Below are positions 33,801-46,615 of a stretch of 64,000 nt of DNA, one piece after another (positions within the stretch are counted from its first letter, which is position 1; each line of letters begins with the position of its first letter). A program made the translations under genes and the position numbers. The stretch comes from Haemaphysalis longicornis (lineage: Eukaryota; Arthropoda; Arachnida; Ixodida; Ixodidae), in the NCBI GenBank assembly GCA_013339765.2, contig CM023453.1:34826926-34890925 (forward strand). The letters run 5' to 3'. The notes under the pieces were generated by a model. The model had not been told where the DNA came from. It saw only the letters and a program-made list of their open reading frames with translations, and made no database searches.

Positions 33801-36800
33801 GGTCGAGGATAAAACAAATTCAAAGCTAAATCAAATCCATCAAAAATAAATAACCACATTTCCATCCTGTCCTTTCGGCTGGATGCGTGCCGTAGAAAGG
33901 CACAGCGTTCAGTTGAAAATTTTAGTTGTGAGTCAGCACTATGTCTGTTTGTACCCTTCTTCTTGTGTTTCATTGTTTTGTGCTGTTTATCCTTTTAATT
34001 ACGTACCAGCTCACCCGAACTTCCGTTTTAGCATTTGATGGTAAACTGAATTTAACGTTGACGAAGGCTGTTTCCTTGTAGTAATCGGATTTGTGCTGCT
34101 TGGGGTGTGCAGCGGAGCCAGAAAAAAAGGGAAAATGAAATTGCTGCAAATAGAAGCAGTGGCACAGTGGATTGCTGTGCTCTGCAGCGTCCGTCTTGCC
34201 CTTCCTTGGTGGCAGGGAAAGCCAGCAGGGTGAGACGCCTTGGGCTTGTGACGAAGTGGCATGCTCTCGGCGCGACTATAGGCGGTGTGACAGTGTGAAG
34301 AGCAGACTGGTGGCATACTTTGTATAGCAGGTGTAGTCTGCCCTGGTTTTTTGCAGGGGATGGCAGCTGTGGTGTCGCACTGCGATGCTGCGGCTGGCAG
34401 GGTGGCAGCAGTGGCTGCATGGTTTGATGCCGCTTGGTGATTGTTTGCTCCGTATGCGAGGCTCCCATAACTTGTCCTTCCTTCCTTTGCATCATATTTT
34501 GTCCTCAGAAGAGGTTATTTTACTCAAGCTAAATGAAGATCTGCAAATTACAACAGTGCGAGCGAAAATGGGACGAAGGACTAGACACGCAGGGATTTTT
34601 CATCTTTCATCTCCTGGTCTTTCCTCCAGTTTATGTTTGCACTGTTGTCTTTACAGCTAAACCTGTATGTAACAAAGGGGACGGAAGTTTGCAATTTTTC
34701 GTACATGCAGGTTTTTGTATCATGCAGGTTTCGAGTTAAAGGCTCGCCAAAATGAAGCAGAAATGAAGCCAATATGCTAGACATCAGTAAAGGTGAACTC
34801 GGCCTTCGTGGATTTATTTCACAGTGAAAAACGGTGCGAGTTGCACCTCCGGCTTTCGCACGAGCTTGGCACTGCAAGGCGCTCCAAAGAAGGAAGGGCA
34901 CTCACCCCTGTATTGACAAGCGTAACTTAAGAATCACCTTTGCCTTTTAAATGTTTCCGGTGCCTTAACAAGATTCAAAGACCAAACTTATGCCTTTTTG
35001 CAAACTTGGTACTCTTTACCGCACTCAAAATTGTTTAGAGGGCACTAGCTGGGATACTGTACCGGGCTGCGTCATTCTTCGTTCTTGCCAGTCGATATGG
35101 CATTTAAAGTTGTGTTGTGCTTGTTTTGAAAAGGCACAGCTTTTTGTTTCCTTGTGGCAGAACTTATCACCAACGAACTGGTACCACAGATAGCAATGGA
35201 GACGCGTAACTACACGCGTACAGGAGCTCCTCAAAACTGAAATCCCAAACCGAAACTGCACTGACACGTGAAAACGCGAGGTGGTTTTTGGTGTGGGCGA
35301 AAGCAAATGTGAAGTTTAGTTACTCTCGCTACCTAGTGTGGTGTCACACTAAACAAGCAAAACCAGATGTGGATGCTGCATTACCCGCAGGATGGCGCTA
35401 TCTGCTCCGTTAATCATCGTCATCGTGAATTTCGTTTTTAGGCGACTCCAGATGGTTTCGTTGCTACCGGCTCCCTTGCAATAGTGCCAGTATTCGCAAA
35501 ATTAGGTCACTTCTCCGGCCTATTTTTGAATAAAAGGGCACAAAACCTTGACTGATCAGCTTGCCGACTTGGTTACATAAAGGTTACCCGCTGCTGCGTA
35601 TCGTTACAAAGAGTTCACAAACACATGGGCCTCAATGGGGCTGGCAATGGGGAATTGAAAAACTTGGTTAAACCCAGGAATTCTTTACATAGAGCTTCGT
35701 TACATCCAGGTTTAACTGTAATTTGTTTCAAGATCACAAACCAACTAAGTCGCACTAGAATACGACTAAATCAGCCTACATGCTGTCATTTTCGGATTTA
35801 ACAGTTTGGGTGATATTGTTTCAACTACTGTCTAGGCAGCGTGCATGACATTGTTTCAATCGCTGCATCTGTATGCCCTCCTGCAGGCGAAGATCGACCA
35901 ACGCATGGAAGAGGTGAAGGCAGCACAACATTACATGCAGCGTTTTCGCAAGGCACTGACGTGAGTGGTTTTAGCATGCCTCTTAGCCTGTGAGGAAATG
36001 GGTTAAGGCCCGTGCCACTTGTAAGGTTTGAAAGTATAAATGTTTTCGTCAAAGCTAGCTCTGGTTGAAGCAAACACACGAAGAGAGGAAACAGCAAGTA
36101 ACGCTTCAGTTCAAAACAAGCATTCGTTCTTGATTTTTCGCCCCACCATTTTTTATTGGAAACTAAGGGTGTCGTGATATCTCTGTGGGTCTGTTGTAAC
36201 CGTGCTTCGGAAAGCACCTACAAACACTGCTTTGCAACAATGACGGAACCAAAGAGTTTTGAAGTGGCTCAGTTCTTGAATCACATTGTATAAAGATGAC
36301 ATTGTTGTGTTAGTGTTTCTTTTTAAGGGAGATTACTTGAACTCCGAGTGTAAAATCTGTTGTTGCATATTCAATTCACATTCGGTTTGAGCGTTCACTA
36401 TTTGAAGAACCCTAGTTCCAGCTCTCAAAACTGCATTCTTATAAAGCCATGCCTAGAAACTTTTGTCACTTCAGTGTTACTGAAAAAGTTTGGTGGAGAA
36501 TCTGATGAGGAAGATCTTTGTAATGTTCGCACAGCCATAATATGTGGCCGGTGGTTTATTCAGGTTAGCGTGCAAAAGGACATCTTCACTGTAGGCTTGT
36601 CGAGCTCCAACACTTGAAACAAAAAGTGCAGTCCGCCACTGACGGTTTTTCACACGAGCACTGCTTGCAGCAAAAGCGGAAATGGGAGGGAGCTTCATAT
36701 GCAGCCAAAGGCAGCATATGAAGCTCGCCCATAGAGTTACGGAGGAGTTTTGTGACCAATAAAGTATTGAAGGACTCTTCCATTACTAACGAGGAAGTTC

Positions 36801-37456
36801 AAATGGTAGTTGTTAACAACTAATGTGTGTGTACAACTACAGCATAATACCATTAGTATGTACTCTAATTAAGGCTTGGGTTTGGGCTAGTCGGCTATAC
36901 ATTATTGGAACAAACAGCGCAAGGACACGGATGAAAGAGCGGAAAAAGACAATACAAGCACTGACAGTACAAGCACTGTGCAGCGCTTGTACTGTTTTTT
37001 TTTTTCTTCGTTATTTCATCCACATCCTTGCGGTGTTTGTTCAAATGAAATATGTAATCACTTAAAAGCCATAGTTAGCAATTAGAAAGTAGCCATATCA
37101 AATCTCAGTACTAGCATTTCTAACCTTTTAAAACTAGTTACGCTGGCTACATTTTTGTGTGTGGTATTTCTATCTCCAAAAGAAGTATAGCTTTAAGTTT
37201 TACTGTAACTGTATGTACGGCATGTAAGTAAGTACCCTTTTCCGCTGGCAATTTTACTGCCGTGCATATTGGCTGTGCATGTTGCTATCTGTGCCAGTCA
37301 TTTTAAGGGTACGTTGTGGGTTTGTGCTTTTGCGAAAGCTGCGTTGACTCACTGTTGGCTCTAGCAGCCTGACCTTTGCCCCTTTAATTTATAGCACGCA
37401 GGCTGCTTGACCAGACGTGCCAGAAGTTGAAGAAAAACCTGGAGAAGAACGCGTAG
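30869..37456 (+). CDS. 3' end of an unrecognised coiled-coil protein gene (three exons)
   Basis: Exons 30869-30938 (acceptor ctctcttacag, donor CCG|gtgagc), 35887-35960 (acceptor ccctcctgcag, donor AC|gtgagt) and 37402-37456 (acceptor gcacgcag, stop TAG). Phases agree across both introns. The tail reads INARLGEVLRVGVLDYRTLP, LLPAKIDQRMEEVKAAQHYM, QRFRKAL, TLLDQTCQKLKKNLEKNA: charged, heptad-like and predicted helical. I do not recognise the family. Upstream exons, needed to end in phase 2 before 30869, are not found; the signal-peptide exon at 24563 is one possible start. Introns are 4.9 and 1.4 kb, the first holding a LINE fragment. Three strong splice pairs in a shared frame make this more than chance. 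Confidence 0.6.
32430..33240 (+). pseudogene. Jockey/I-group-like LINE 3' fragment (RNase H and zinc tail)
   Basis: RNase H pieces ALALTPTEAASI, SDSQ-like TDSQDTCR and IVWTPAHASMEGNEFAH (32695-32745), then CKYCQQPDVLRHIVIEG (32970-33025), WEMLLSSPCLSDQLLLTERA and a 3' end cctcaataaacgttttctct followed by (CT)n. Several frameshifts. Lies in an intron of the plus-strand coiled-coil gene. Confidence 0.75.
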
Positions 37457-38194
37457 GAAAAAAGTCTACCAATTTTTTTTATTCTATCTCTCTCTCTCAC
37501 TCTGTGTCAGTGTGTGTGTGCGATTGCTACTCTATAACTGTTTGGCTGCTTTCGCACTGGTTTCTCTGGTGTACTGGTTTACTCACTTTCGTGTGGAGGT
37601 AGTTATGCTCATCTTAAGCAACTTGGCAGCCATGAAATGAACCTGCGCAATGAATTGACAAAAAGGAAAGAGCCATAAGTGAAGTAGCTGTTTAGAAATT
37701 CTTATTTGGAGACCTAGAATGGAATGTCCATTTACACGAAATACAAATTCAGTGATACAGGGTGTTGTAACCACCATCTGTGCCAATACAAAAGTGCTTT
37801 GCAGAAGCACTGGAAAACAAGTAGGAGGGAAAGGGGTTAGTTTGACGAAGCACTAATTAGGCTTTCGTGAAATGCATCGTTTTTATTGTTTTTCTGTCAT
37901 AAGCTTTGCACCAACTTTACATGCCGTCAATGTCTATTCTCCCCGTGACCATCTGCCATTCTGCGATGCTCCTAAGGTCGTGAGAGTGCTTTTTCTTTTT
38001 TGCTTTTGGACTGGTTCCTTGTTTAAACTATTAAACTATTCCCATTCCTGCACTTTTTTTTTTGTTGGTCTATACTTTTTTTTTCTGTTATGTACTCCCT
38101 CTTTTCTCGTCTTTTTTTTTTTTAAGCTGCACCCTTCCCCCTCCCCCTATACCAAAATGAACTTCATAGTTTACTAAGATTGAGCTTTTCGTTT

Positions 38195-38262
38195 TAGTGA
38201 TTTTTAGTGATTTTAGTGATTTTTAGTGATTTAGTGATTTTCGTTTTAATGATTTAGTGGCA
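38195..38262. repeat. (TTTAGTGAT)n short tandem repeat
   Basis: Six or so units of tttagtgat with T-length variation. Confidence 0.8.
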
Positions 38263-40521
38263 CCATTCCATGGCACTCTCTCTTCCTTTTTTTTTTGGCT
38301 CTGAAACTTTTCACAGATGAAATCCGTGTTTATTCGATTTCTGAACAACAGATAAATCCTCTCTCCGATTTTAGTTTTAAACAATATGCTGAACCGTAAA
38401 GTGTGACTTTTGTGCAGAGTTTGGGCGCAGACAAGCGAGCGGTTTTCTCAAAAAAGTTTTTAAGGAGCTAAGTTATTGTTGCTTTTATTGCCTGTGCTCG
38501 CGTCTTGTCATGTGCACAAGGCACCTTTTATTTTATTCGAAAAAAATTGCCATTAAAATTTGTCAATGAATGGAGTCATTCGTTGCTTGTGTTACAAAAT
38601 TGTGTCATTGGAAGAGATTACCAATCATTTCCAACGTTTGTACAAAAACTAACATGGTAGTTCATGATTATTTGTCTGTGGCATGCACACATGTTCACTC
38701 CCTACCTCTGACTAGGTTGTTAAAGACCTCTTCAGTTTCTGTACCACCAGAAGAATGGGTGTGGACATTGGCGGAAGGGAAGTCGAGTTCGATAAAGTCA
38801 GGGATGTAATAGCAACAACAAGAAATGACAGACAATGACGTGAATGTAATGTAATTATTTATCGTTTCCTTGCCTTACAGCTTCTGCTGTCTCCTTAATG
38901 TCTGCAAAGGTCTGAATTTTAGTGAATGCTTGTTGAGCGGTGTTGTAAAAGACAGTGGAACGTTGACTTAGGCTTCTGATGGCATTTGATTGAGGTTACA
39001 TTTGGGCATAGTGCGGTTCCTCGATGACTTCGTTGTGCGTTCATTTGGGACCGAATGTTGTGTGCATATATGGAAATCTCCAGGGCCGACGAGGTAGGAC
39101 TAGGGCATCTATGGTGGGAAATAGTGTATCTTCTTGGAAACAATCCCTTTTGTTCAGGATACTTGAGGGCACGTTTACATATTGTCCTATCACAGTTTTT
39201 CAGCCTAATAAAATGTTAGGCTATCCTCATGTGTTGGTTTGTCCGGTTTACGTAGATATAATCTACAAGTCACTGAGGGATGGTGCTATCCCCGTAAAGG
39301 ACGTGAGCGGTTGTGGATCCCTATCTCAAGAGGAAAGGACAAATGATGCTAGTAAGGAGTGGATTGGTTGCCACTGCTATAACATGTTAAAAATTTTGAG
39401 TCTTTGGCCGGCCACTGTCTTCACAGTCGGCTTATTTTGGAATTTCGCGGTGTCCTAAATCTTCTCCCTCGAAAGGCGTGCTACAATGGAAACGACAGTG
39501 GTGATGTCCACTTACTTCTTCTCTCTCCAGCACTGGAGCGGGTCTGAAAAGGACACACATGTTCAGCCAAAGAAAAGCAATCGAACATTACCTAGACAAT
39601 GATAAAATTGAATGTCAGAAGTAGTAACAGCATTTACTGAATTATTTCACAGGTCATTGCTTCATTAATAAAATAGCTGAATTTTTTTCTCTACCAATGC
39701 ATAAATTACATTCTGCGATGCCACGAAATAGCCTGCTATCGGTAATCATTATGGGCAATCTGGTTTCAGTGTCTGCAAAGCAAGGCAACAAGGTGTGAAT
39801 GAAGAGCAGTACAGCCTTCTAGTTTCCCCACGTGCAATGATGAATGGCCAAACAATATTCCTGCGTGGAATTTTGTTACAACGGATACTTCTTGATCCCA
39901 CCTGCCACCGCATTAACCTCCATAGACGTCAGAGCAGCTTTGCAGTCTCCCCAGTGGCCTTTCTTTTCTTGGTTGCCTGGCTACTCGTGCTTCTTGTGGC
40001 AAGGACTAATGCCGTCCAGATGGCATGGGTCATGTCCTTGCTGTCAATGGTGGGTTTTCTGTTGCTAAGAATTTTAGCATCTTTGCACACCGCTAATAAC
40101 TTTATTCTCCGTATGTAACTGCATAAAAGAGTTATATAATAAGATGTAGCTTAAAAGACCGCATTCTCTCTTAGCCTGGCTTTGCGAAATGACAAGCTAA
40201 TGCTAATTTCAAGACATATGAAAAGGGAAAAAAAATGTGCGGTGAAGGTGGTTTGAAAGCTAAGCTGTTAACAACATCCACGATTACCTATGCAACGTCA
40301 CTTGAATTCACACACGTGGCTCTACAAAGAGTGAAACCAGAGACAAGTGCAGTGCACTTGACCACACCCTTTATTACTTCAAAGAGATATTCTTTGCTAA
40401 GGTTATTCCAATGCATGATTCATGAACGGTGGTTGGTTGAGTTGTATTGGTGAAGCACATGAGTGGAAACTTTTTTTATATAAAATTAAAGGACGCTCAA
40501 ACACGGTGTTAGACGATTTCA

Positions 40522-40586
40522 CTTCTCCTCCGTCTCTGCCGCAGCCGACGGAGGCGACGAGATCGGCGGCAGAGACAGAGGAGAAG
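40522..40586. repeat. Hairpin with 21-bp arms
   Basis: cttctcctccgtctctgccg facing cggcagagacagaggagaag with one mismatch in the arms and a 23-bp loop (agccgacggaggcgacgaga and three more bases). Confidence 0.85.
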
Positions 40587-42379
40587 CGAGATGTCACATG
40601 TTGTTGTGAGGGTCCTATAATTTTTACCAACTCCCAGCGCATGCTTAAGGTGCGCACAGGCCGCTACATGCGCCATGGGCAGAGCGCAGAGCGGCGCGTG
40701 CTCCTATCACGTGGTCGCGTGACGCTATCACGTGGCATTCGGCGAGAACGCAGCGGGTAAACGCACGGATGTGCTTGGTGAGTGCACCGTCCGTCTCCCC
40801 CATCTCCGCGTGGACCGAAAAGACATCGGTCTATCGCTTCGTATCTCTTCATTCTAGGTGCGATTCCTGGCAGTGCCAGTAACTTCTTTTATATTACTTT
40901 TATTTGTTTGTAGAAGTTTTCTGTTGACACCAACGGTCGCACAAACCCTTGGCGGGGTAGAGGTAAAAAGCTTTGCTTTAAACAATGAGAGCTTCCGAGA
41001 CAGGACTATAAGGAAGGCAACTCTGAAGGATGACCAAAACTGCAGACGTCGTCACTCTGCTACTGTTTTTGCCGAAGTGTCTAAATCTTTTAGTCATTGA
41101 ATTAGTTCACTCACTTTCTTATTGGTCCTAAAGAAACAAATTTGCACTGGCTGCCAGAACTTGCAAGACATCTGAAATTGAAGAGCCACGCTCTCCTAAA
41201 CTGAGCAGTGCATGTGTACAAGAGAGGAAAACGGTTATTGAAATAAAGAGGTGTTGCGATTGCCTCAGGGGAGCACCTTTGTTCCAGAGCCCTAGATTCA
41301 CCTGCTCCTCGCCGAGCTCAAAGAAGCAGTTCTCTCTAAATCCCAGAGTAGGAGCTTAACAGCTGCCTCCCATAGCGTGAACGTATTTGCGGCGTTGTCT
41401 ACCGACGTCCAGGCGATCCCCAAGTTGCATCAAACAAGCTGAAACGTTTTCCGCATTTGTTATGTGTTTGGGAGAACATTTTGGATAGTCTGTTTTTTTT
41501 TTTTTTTTAATTACATAAGTGTGTCCGGATTGGTCTTGGCGATTGAGCTTTCATGCCAGAGATGTTCTTGACTGGGCTGTGGAATATGGCTCGTGTACCT
41601 CTTTGGAACGTGAGGCATTCTCCGAAGCCACTTAGGTGGGGCTGGAGAATGGTCGGACTGTTCACCCCTTGAAGATAATCCAGACATTGATCACAGCTGC
41701 ATTTCGCTGGCAGCAAGTTAAAACCAGCTGATAAAGGTGTGCTTTAAAAAAAGAAAAGGATGCGTCAATGAGGCAAACAGGTTCATCAAAGGCTTATAGA
41801 CAATTTATCCAGTTCTAATACAGACCAGTCACAGATCTACCAACAATGCATGCAGACAAAGGATGAAAAATTAATGAGTGCTGTTTTCTGGCCGCATAAT
41901 TTAAAGCATATCAGCCCTGCCCTCTTCTATCATTGAGATAATGTGAACAACAGTTGTGACTTGCTAAGGGAAAAAAATGTGAAACAAATGCATTTGGCCA
42001 AGGCCAGTTGGAAACAAAATAACAAAAAAACCTGTTGCCTAGCTTGCAAATCTTATACAAAACTAAACAAAATGTAACAACTGCTTCTTCAATGAAATGG
42101 GGCTAAGTCAAAGCACTGGATGTACAAACAAGAAAGTGAAGAAGAAAGCCCATCTACTGGAGGAAGACGGGGTCAATTTTAAAGAAACAAGAAAAGAGTG
42201 CACCCACTGCATCACATGTACATGCTGCTGGGAAGTTGTGGATAGAGGAGGCACAGCTCGCGAGCTTCAGTCCGGCACATTGACTGGGGCAGCTGGTGGG
42301 TGCCTCCCTCTCTGTGCTTGTGTGTATGGTTGCTTGACTTCCCTCGAAGCAGACTGTCTAAGCACCGTGCTGCTCACAG

Positions 42380-43115
42380 CCGAGCTTCTTGACATGCTTG
42401 AACTGCTTGTTTGCAACTGACTAGAGACACTAGCTGATCCATCTCGTCGTCTTTACGAATGGAAAGCTTAAGATTCTTCTGGAGGTGCTTCAGAGGCACG
42501 GCTCTTGCCTTCTGGCTGATGACGGGTGAGCACAGGTCGCTCACCCGTCTGCACCGGCACACAGATATCTGCACAGGCACAGAGGTGTATGGCTGCCACC
42601 ACGCCGGCCAGCACGTGCTTTGGATGAGGTCCATCTTGGAGGCAGCGCCCTCTTCTCCCAGGTGGGACGTATGTTTGCCAATAGCCCTGAAGCAATGGGT
42701 ACAGTCCAAGAGGGGCCGGTCTCTGGTGGCAAGGACGATCACGTTACCTTCCTTAGCAGATTTTTTTGGCCCGTACGCAGGCGCTTCCAAATACCGACCC
42801 CCTTTGTGCAGGATTGCTTCTGCAATGTCTTGAGAAGTCTCCTGGTTTATCGACGTCATCCCAACAAAGCCCTTGTTGTAGTTGATGGTGCACAAGACTA
42901 CATCTTTTCCAAACACCACCACTCTGGCTGCGCAAGGATCAGATGTCAGCTACCACACCTGCCGGTGTTGATTTCTGTAGTGCACCATCTTCTACGAAGT
43001 CTTGGCAATGGAGTACGTCTGTGACCTGACAGTGACCTGGTGGCCCGAGCTGAGGAGGTTTTTGACGATGGCTTGGCCCATACCATGCCAGGCCAAGGAA
43101 GCATGACGCAGCACT
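42380..43115 (-). pseudogene. Broken retrocopy of GLYR1/N-PAC dehydrogenase domain
   Basis: Reading down the minus strand: FLGLAWHGMGQAIVKNLLSS then GHQVTVRSQT (Rossmann NADP site, here split by a frameshift), EDGALQKSTPAGVV, GMTSINQETSQDIAEAI, GGRYLEAPAYGPKKSAKEG, VLATRDRPLLDC, FRAIGKHTSHLGEEGAASKM, then after another frameshift AVPLKHLQKNLKLS. This order is that of the beta-hydroxyacid dehydrogenase-like domain of GLYR1/N-PAC, a nucleosome-associated factor. No introns, several frameshifts, no PWWP domain: a dead processed copy. The 5' end abuts family E sequence. A long T run at 41492 on the plus strand might mark its old poly(A) tail, unproven. Confidence 0.8.
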
Positions 43116-43117
43116 GC

Positions 43118-44260
43118 TAAAAAAATGGCCGCGTATCTGCTCCTTTCGTTGCAAATGTCAAAAGACGATAGTCTTTGTAGACATTTCCAAGGAAAAGCCA
43201 CCCTTCGCTTTCCCGCTCACCTCTCATGCTGTTCCACCGTCGCGCTCATGGTAAACACACTAAAGGTTTGCTGGTGATTTGAATTTAAGGACTCATGATG
43301 TCAGCTACCACACCTGCCGCGACCATTTCTGCGCTGCGTGCACCATCTTCATACAAAGAAGGTCTTGCGCAATGCAAGAGCTACGCTCTGTGGCCTGACA
43401 GTGAACCTGAAGGCCTGCTGGCACGAGTCTGAGCGTGGGATGCGGGTTTTATATGACGATTATGGCTTTGGCCCATACCAATGCCAGGCACAAGGAGAAC
43501 CATGACGCAGCCAACTGCTAAAAAAAGGCCGCGTATCTGCTCCTTTCGTTGCAAATGTCAAAAGACGAGCCTTTGTAGACATTTGCCAATTTGCCACCCT
43601 TCGCTTTCCCGCTCACTCTCATGCTGCTTCCTGTACCGTGCGCGCTCATCCCAAGGTAAACACACTAAAGGTTTGCGCAAGGTGATTTGAATTTACCGCG
43701 TTCCACTGCTTTAGACGACGGGTTCCTCGATGCCAGCGCGTGCAGTACGGCGGAGACGCGCGTGAATCTAGGCGGCGCGACTTCAAGGTTTATAGAACCG
43801 CGTGGCCGTGCTCCACGTGCTTTCCAAGCAGACCGTGGACCTAGCTAGTGGAAACCTTTCGTCTGCTGTTGCCCGCGTGATTTTTCATATGCTGCCAGGA
43901 GGTGGCGCGGGCAACAGCAGGTGGCGGTTTTCTGCAGTAGATGTAGATATATCATGTGTATCTAAAACCAAGCATCCATGAATTTTTTTATTAAAGGAAC
44001 ACTGTAAATATCCCTTGTGCACTAATTTCACTGTCTTATATTTGCGTAATATGTCTTGTTCTGTTCAACAAAGTTGACAAGTATGAACATAAAAACCGGA
44101 CTAGACGTTTAACATTGGCTGTGAGTATATAAGACTATTGCCGCCAATGTCAATTTTACCTTTGGCCGGGTGGCTGGAATCGAGTTACAGGCAGACGGAC
44201 AGACAGGACAGACCAAAATTTCTGGGTTTTAAGTAGCCCAAAAAAGGACTACTGTCTTTA
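43118..44260 (+). repeat. Family E interspersed repeat
   Basis: Starts ggccgcgtatctgctccttt and runs to gccgggtggctggaatcgag and aagtagcccaaaaaaggac. Related to 28211-30775. Its first part occurs twice because of the local duplication at 43297-43696. No coding capacity seen. Confidence 0.65.
43297..43696. repeat. Local duplication of GLYR1-copy/family E junction
   Basis: 43297-43696 repeats 42941-43290 from atgtcagctaccacacctgc to gatttgaattta, including the junction between the GLYR1 retrocopy and family E. The two units differ by many small indels (e.g. ttgtagacatttccaa against ttgtagacatttgcca). Confidence 0.8.
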
Positions 44261-45283
44261 AAAAAACATATTTATTGAAAGCCACCACAACACCTATATC
44301 CCCCACACTTGCGTGACAACGTAATTGTACTAGACAGCCACCTACAAGCTGCTGCTCATCATCTAGCTGAGAACCACACGACTGCCTGCAGTCACGAGCT
44401 GCGGCAAAATATGTAGGCCCTTCACTCGAGCGATTTTGCGTGATACCTCATTCGAACAAAATTTAATTCAAGCTCCAATATTTACTTTTGCCGGCTGCTG
44501 GACAGATTCTACTGGCTGGACGAGGACAGAGGGTGTGCATCGGTGCAGTTTATAGGATAAGCTATAATTTCGAGCCTGGCCCGACAACCTGGCGCTCCTC
44601 ACAAGGCGCACGCTTACCTGCGCTCGGTATTTTTCTTGGCAAGTTTTCCTGGTAATTTTTGACGTCAAAACGATAAGCTGAAGCAGCTCTGCTGGTGATA
44701 AATGAAACGCAGACACCCATGAGCATGGCGGGAGCGGGTCAATGCTGTATCGCCGCCTGGAGAAGGGGAGGGGGGCGTGGTAGAGAGAGAGAATAAACGT
44801 CTAGGTTGGTGGGAGCACCGGTTATAGGTCGTCCGGGAGGGGCGGGTAGGTGCGGTCCCCTACAGCATATGGTTTGTGAATAGGCATCCCGTCCATGCTA
44901 AAACAACAATAGATTTACAGAAGTCTCCATCACGATGGCAGGTTTATACTATTGCGTGCTGCTAACTTCTTATTTCAGTTAAGCCAGACTGAATTTTGTT
45001 TTCCTCACTTTTTTTTTTTTTTTTTCAAATTACGGACACTTCCTACGTTTTCTGAAATATAAAAACTGTCTTAGTTTTTTACGGAGGCTTTGTGCAGCGT
45101 TGCAAACACTCCCTACGTTATTTTATTTATTTTTTTTAGAAATACAGAAACAGTTTACGTCTTTTTACGTAAGCTTCGTCCGTAAAATTGCGGATTTTTT
45201 AAAGTGTGTCACTCATTTAACTGGGAGGTTCGCATATATTAAACGTCTTCTCTCCGTATCCTGGACATATTCCTTTGTCGCTC

Positions 45284-45320
45284 CCAAGGAGGTTAAAAAA
45301 ATTTTTTTTAACCTCCTTGG
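45284..45320. repeat. Perfect palindrome
   Basis: ccaaggaggttaaaaaaa meets its exact inverse, and tcgctccc stands on both outer sides as a direct repeat. Confidence 0.9.
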
Positions 45321-45590
45321 TCGCTCCCTACTCCACCTGCCCAAATAGAGGCGGTGTTGAGTGGGCCTTTCAGCCTCGTGAGCTCAACTAGCTCGTACCC
45401 ATGGTGGTTCCTCGCAGTGTGCCAGCATGCTTTGTTAAGTTTGTAAGGCATGGGGTATGCATATTGTGAGGTGGAGACCACAGCTACAACGTGTCTTTCT
45501 CGTTCCAATCCAGTGTTGCCACGATTACGGCGAACGCTGGAGTTACTTTGTCAATGTTGGCCAATCTCCCTCAGTACGTATACGCTTGCC

Positions 45591-45617
45591 CATGGAGGAA
45601 AGAATCTTTCCTCCATG
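45591..45617. repeat. Perfect 13-bp palindrome
   Basis: catggaggaaaga, one base, then tctttcctccatg. Confidence 0.9.
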
Positions 45618-46615
45618 CGCTTGCCTTAACCAACGTGAGCAGGGGATGCTGGGAGATCGCCGCGAGCCACGCACACACGAGCGCTCGGCATTTTCTTGGT
45701 TTCGTTAACTGCCGGGAGCTCGGCGTTTTCTTTGTATTTTTTGAACTGCGGACACCATACACAAAGGATTTTAGGGGCGAAGCCCCTTAGGGGCTGGGGC
45801 TGTCGGCGTCTCATGTCGTAGTCGCGGTACTGAAACACCGTGAAACTCGTTTACGCCTCGCGCTAGAGACCTTCGTACTTCAAAGACAAGAGGCCTTTAC
45901 AGCAAAGCGTTATACCTCCACCCCCCCAACGGTTTCACCTCCGTTGGCAAAAACGCCAAGCGCCAAGAATACACATACATTGCATGCTTCGCCCGTCCCC
46001 AGGTTTCACGTTGGTAGAGATGGCCCGGGATCTCAACAGCTTCGGTGTTAAAAATACAAGTGGCTGTATATACTAAGTGCACATTAACGTGCCGGGTATA
46101 CATGGTATTTTGTATGCACTCTAGCAATTTATTTATTTATTTATTTAAAGTACCTTACAGGCCCCTGACAGGGCATTGAGTAAGGGGGGTACATATGAAA
46201 TGTGCGACATTAACAAGATTTTCAAAAAGGCACTACAAAGAACCACAGTCCAAGAAACATTATACAAGAAATGAGCCGTAAATACATATCTAGAGAAACG
46301 GAAAATACAAAGATAATGTGTGCTATATCTTGCACGAACTAAGACTAAAATTCCGCACAATCTAAGGATGTCTTCGTGTAGTGGTCGTATATTCGTAGTG
46401 AATTCAAATTTCCATAGCCTTGTATGTCCGAAGTACATCTGTATACCATTCTTCCATAAGCAACTCACTTGCGTACAGCTGTATCGTGCGATGGTTTCTA
46501 CGGCTTTGTCACCATTCAAAAGCAGCTTTCACAGGAACGACCGCCCGATTTTGAAAATAGTAGGGAGATAAAGGAGACTGAACACGGTCGCTGCGTCCAG
46601 TTGTCTCGAGCTCGA

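Larger units (their letters stand above)
37457..42370. other. No gene recognised
   Basis: 4.9 kb downstream of the TAG at 37456. Contains T-rich tracts, a TTTAGTGAT tandem repeat and a 21-bp hairpin. Short open frames here (e.g. near 39024-39458 and 39795-40118) show no domain I know and no convincing splice context. AATAAA sites at 39209 and 39667 are too far to assign. Confidence 0.5.
44261..46500. other. No gene recognised; simple repeats and hairpins
   Basis: Contains a LINE-like 3' scrap with aataaacgtct near 44795, T-rich tracts, two perfect palindromes, a ggggcgaagcccc motif near 45776 of a kind I recall from tick repeats, and a (TTTA)n-led repeat end at 46128. Confidence 0.5.

Noticed and set aside
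39024..40118. Two plus-strand frames of 107-144 codons
   Set aside because: No domain I know; the hydrophobic stretch near 39950 gave no matching splice phases.
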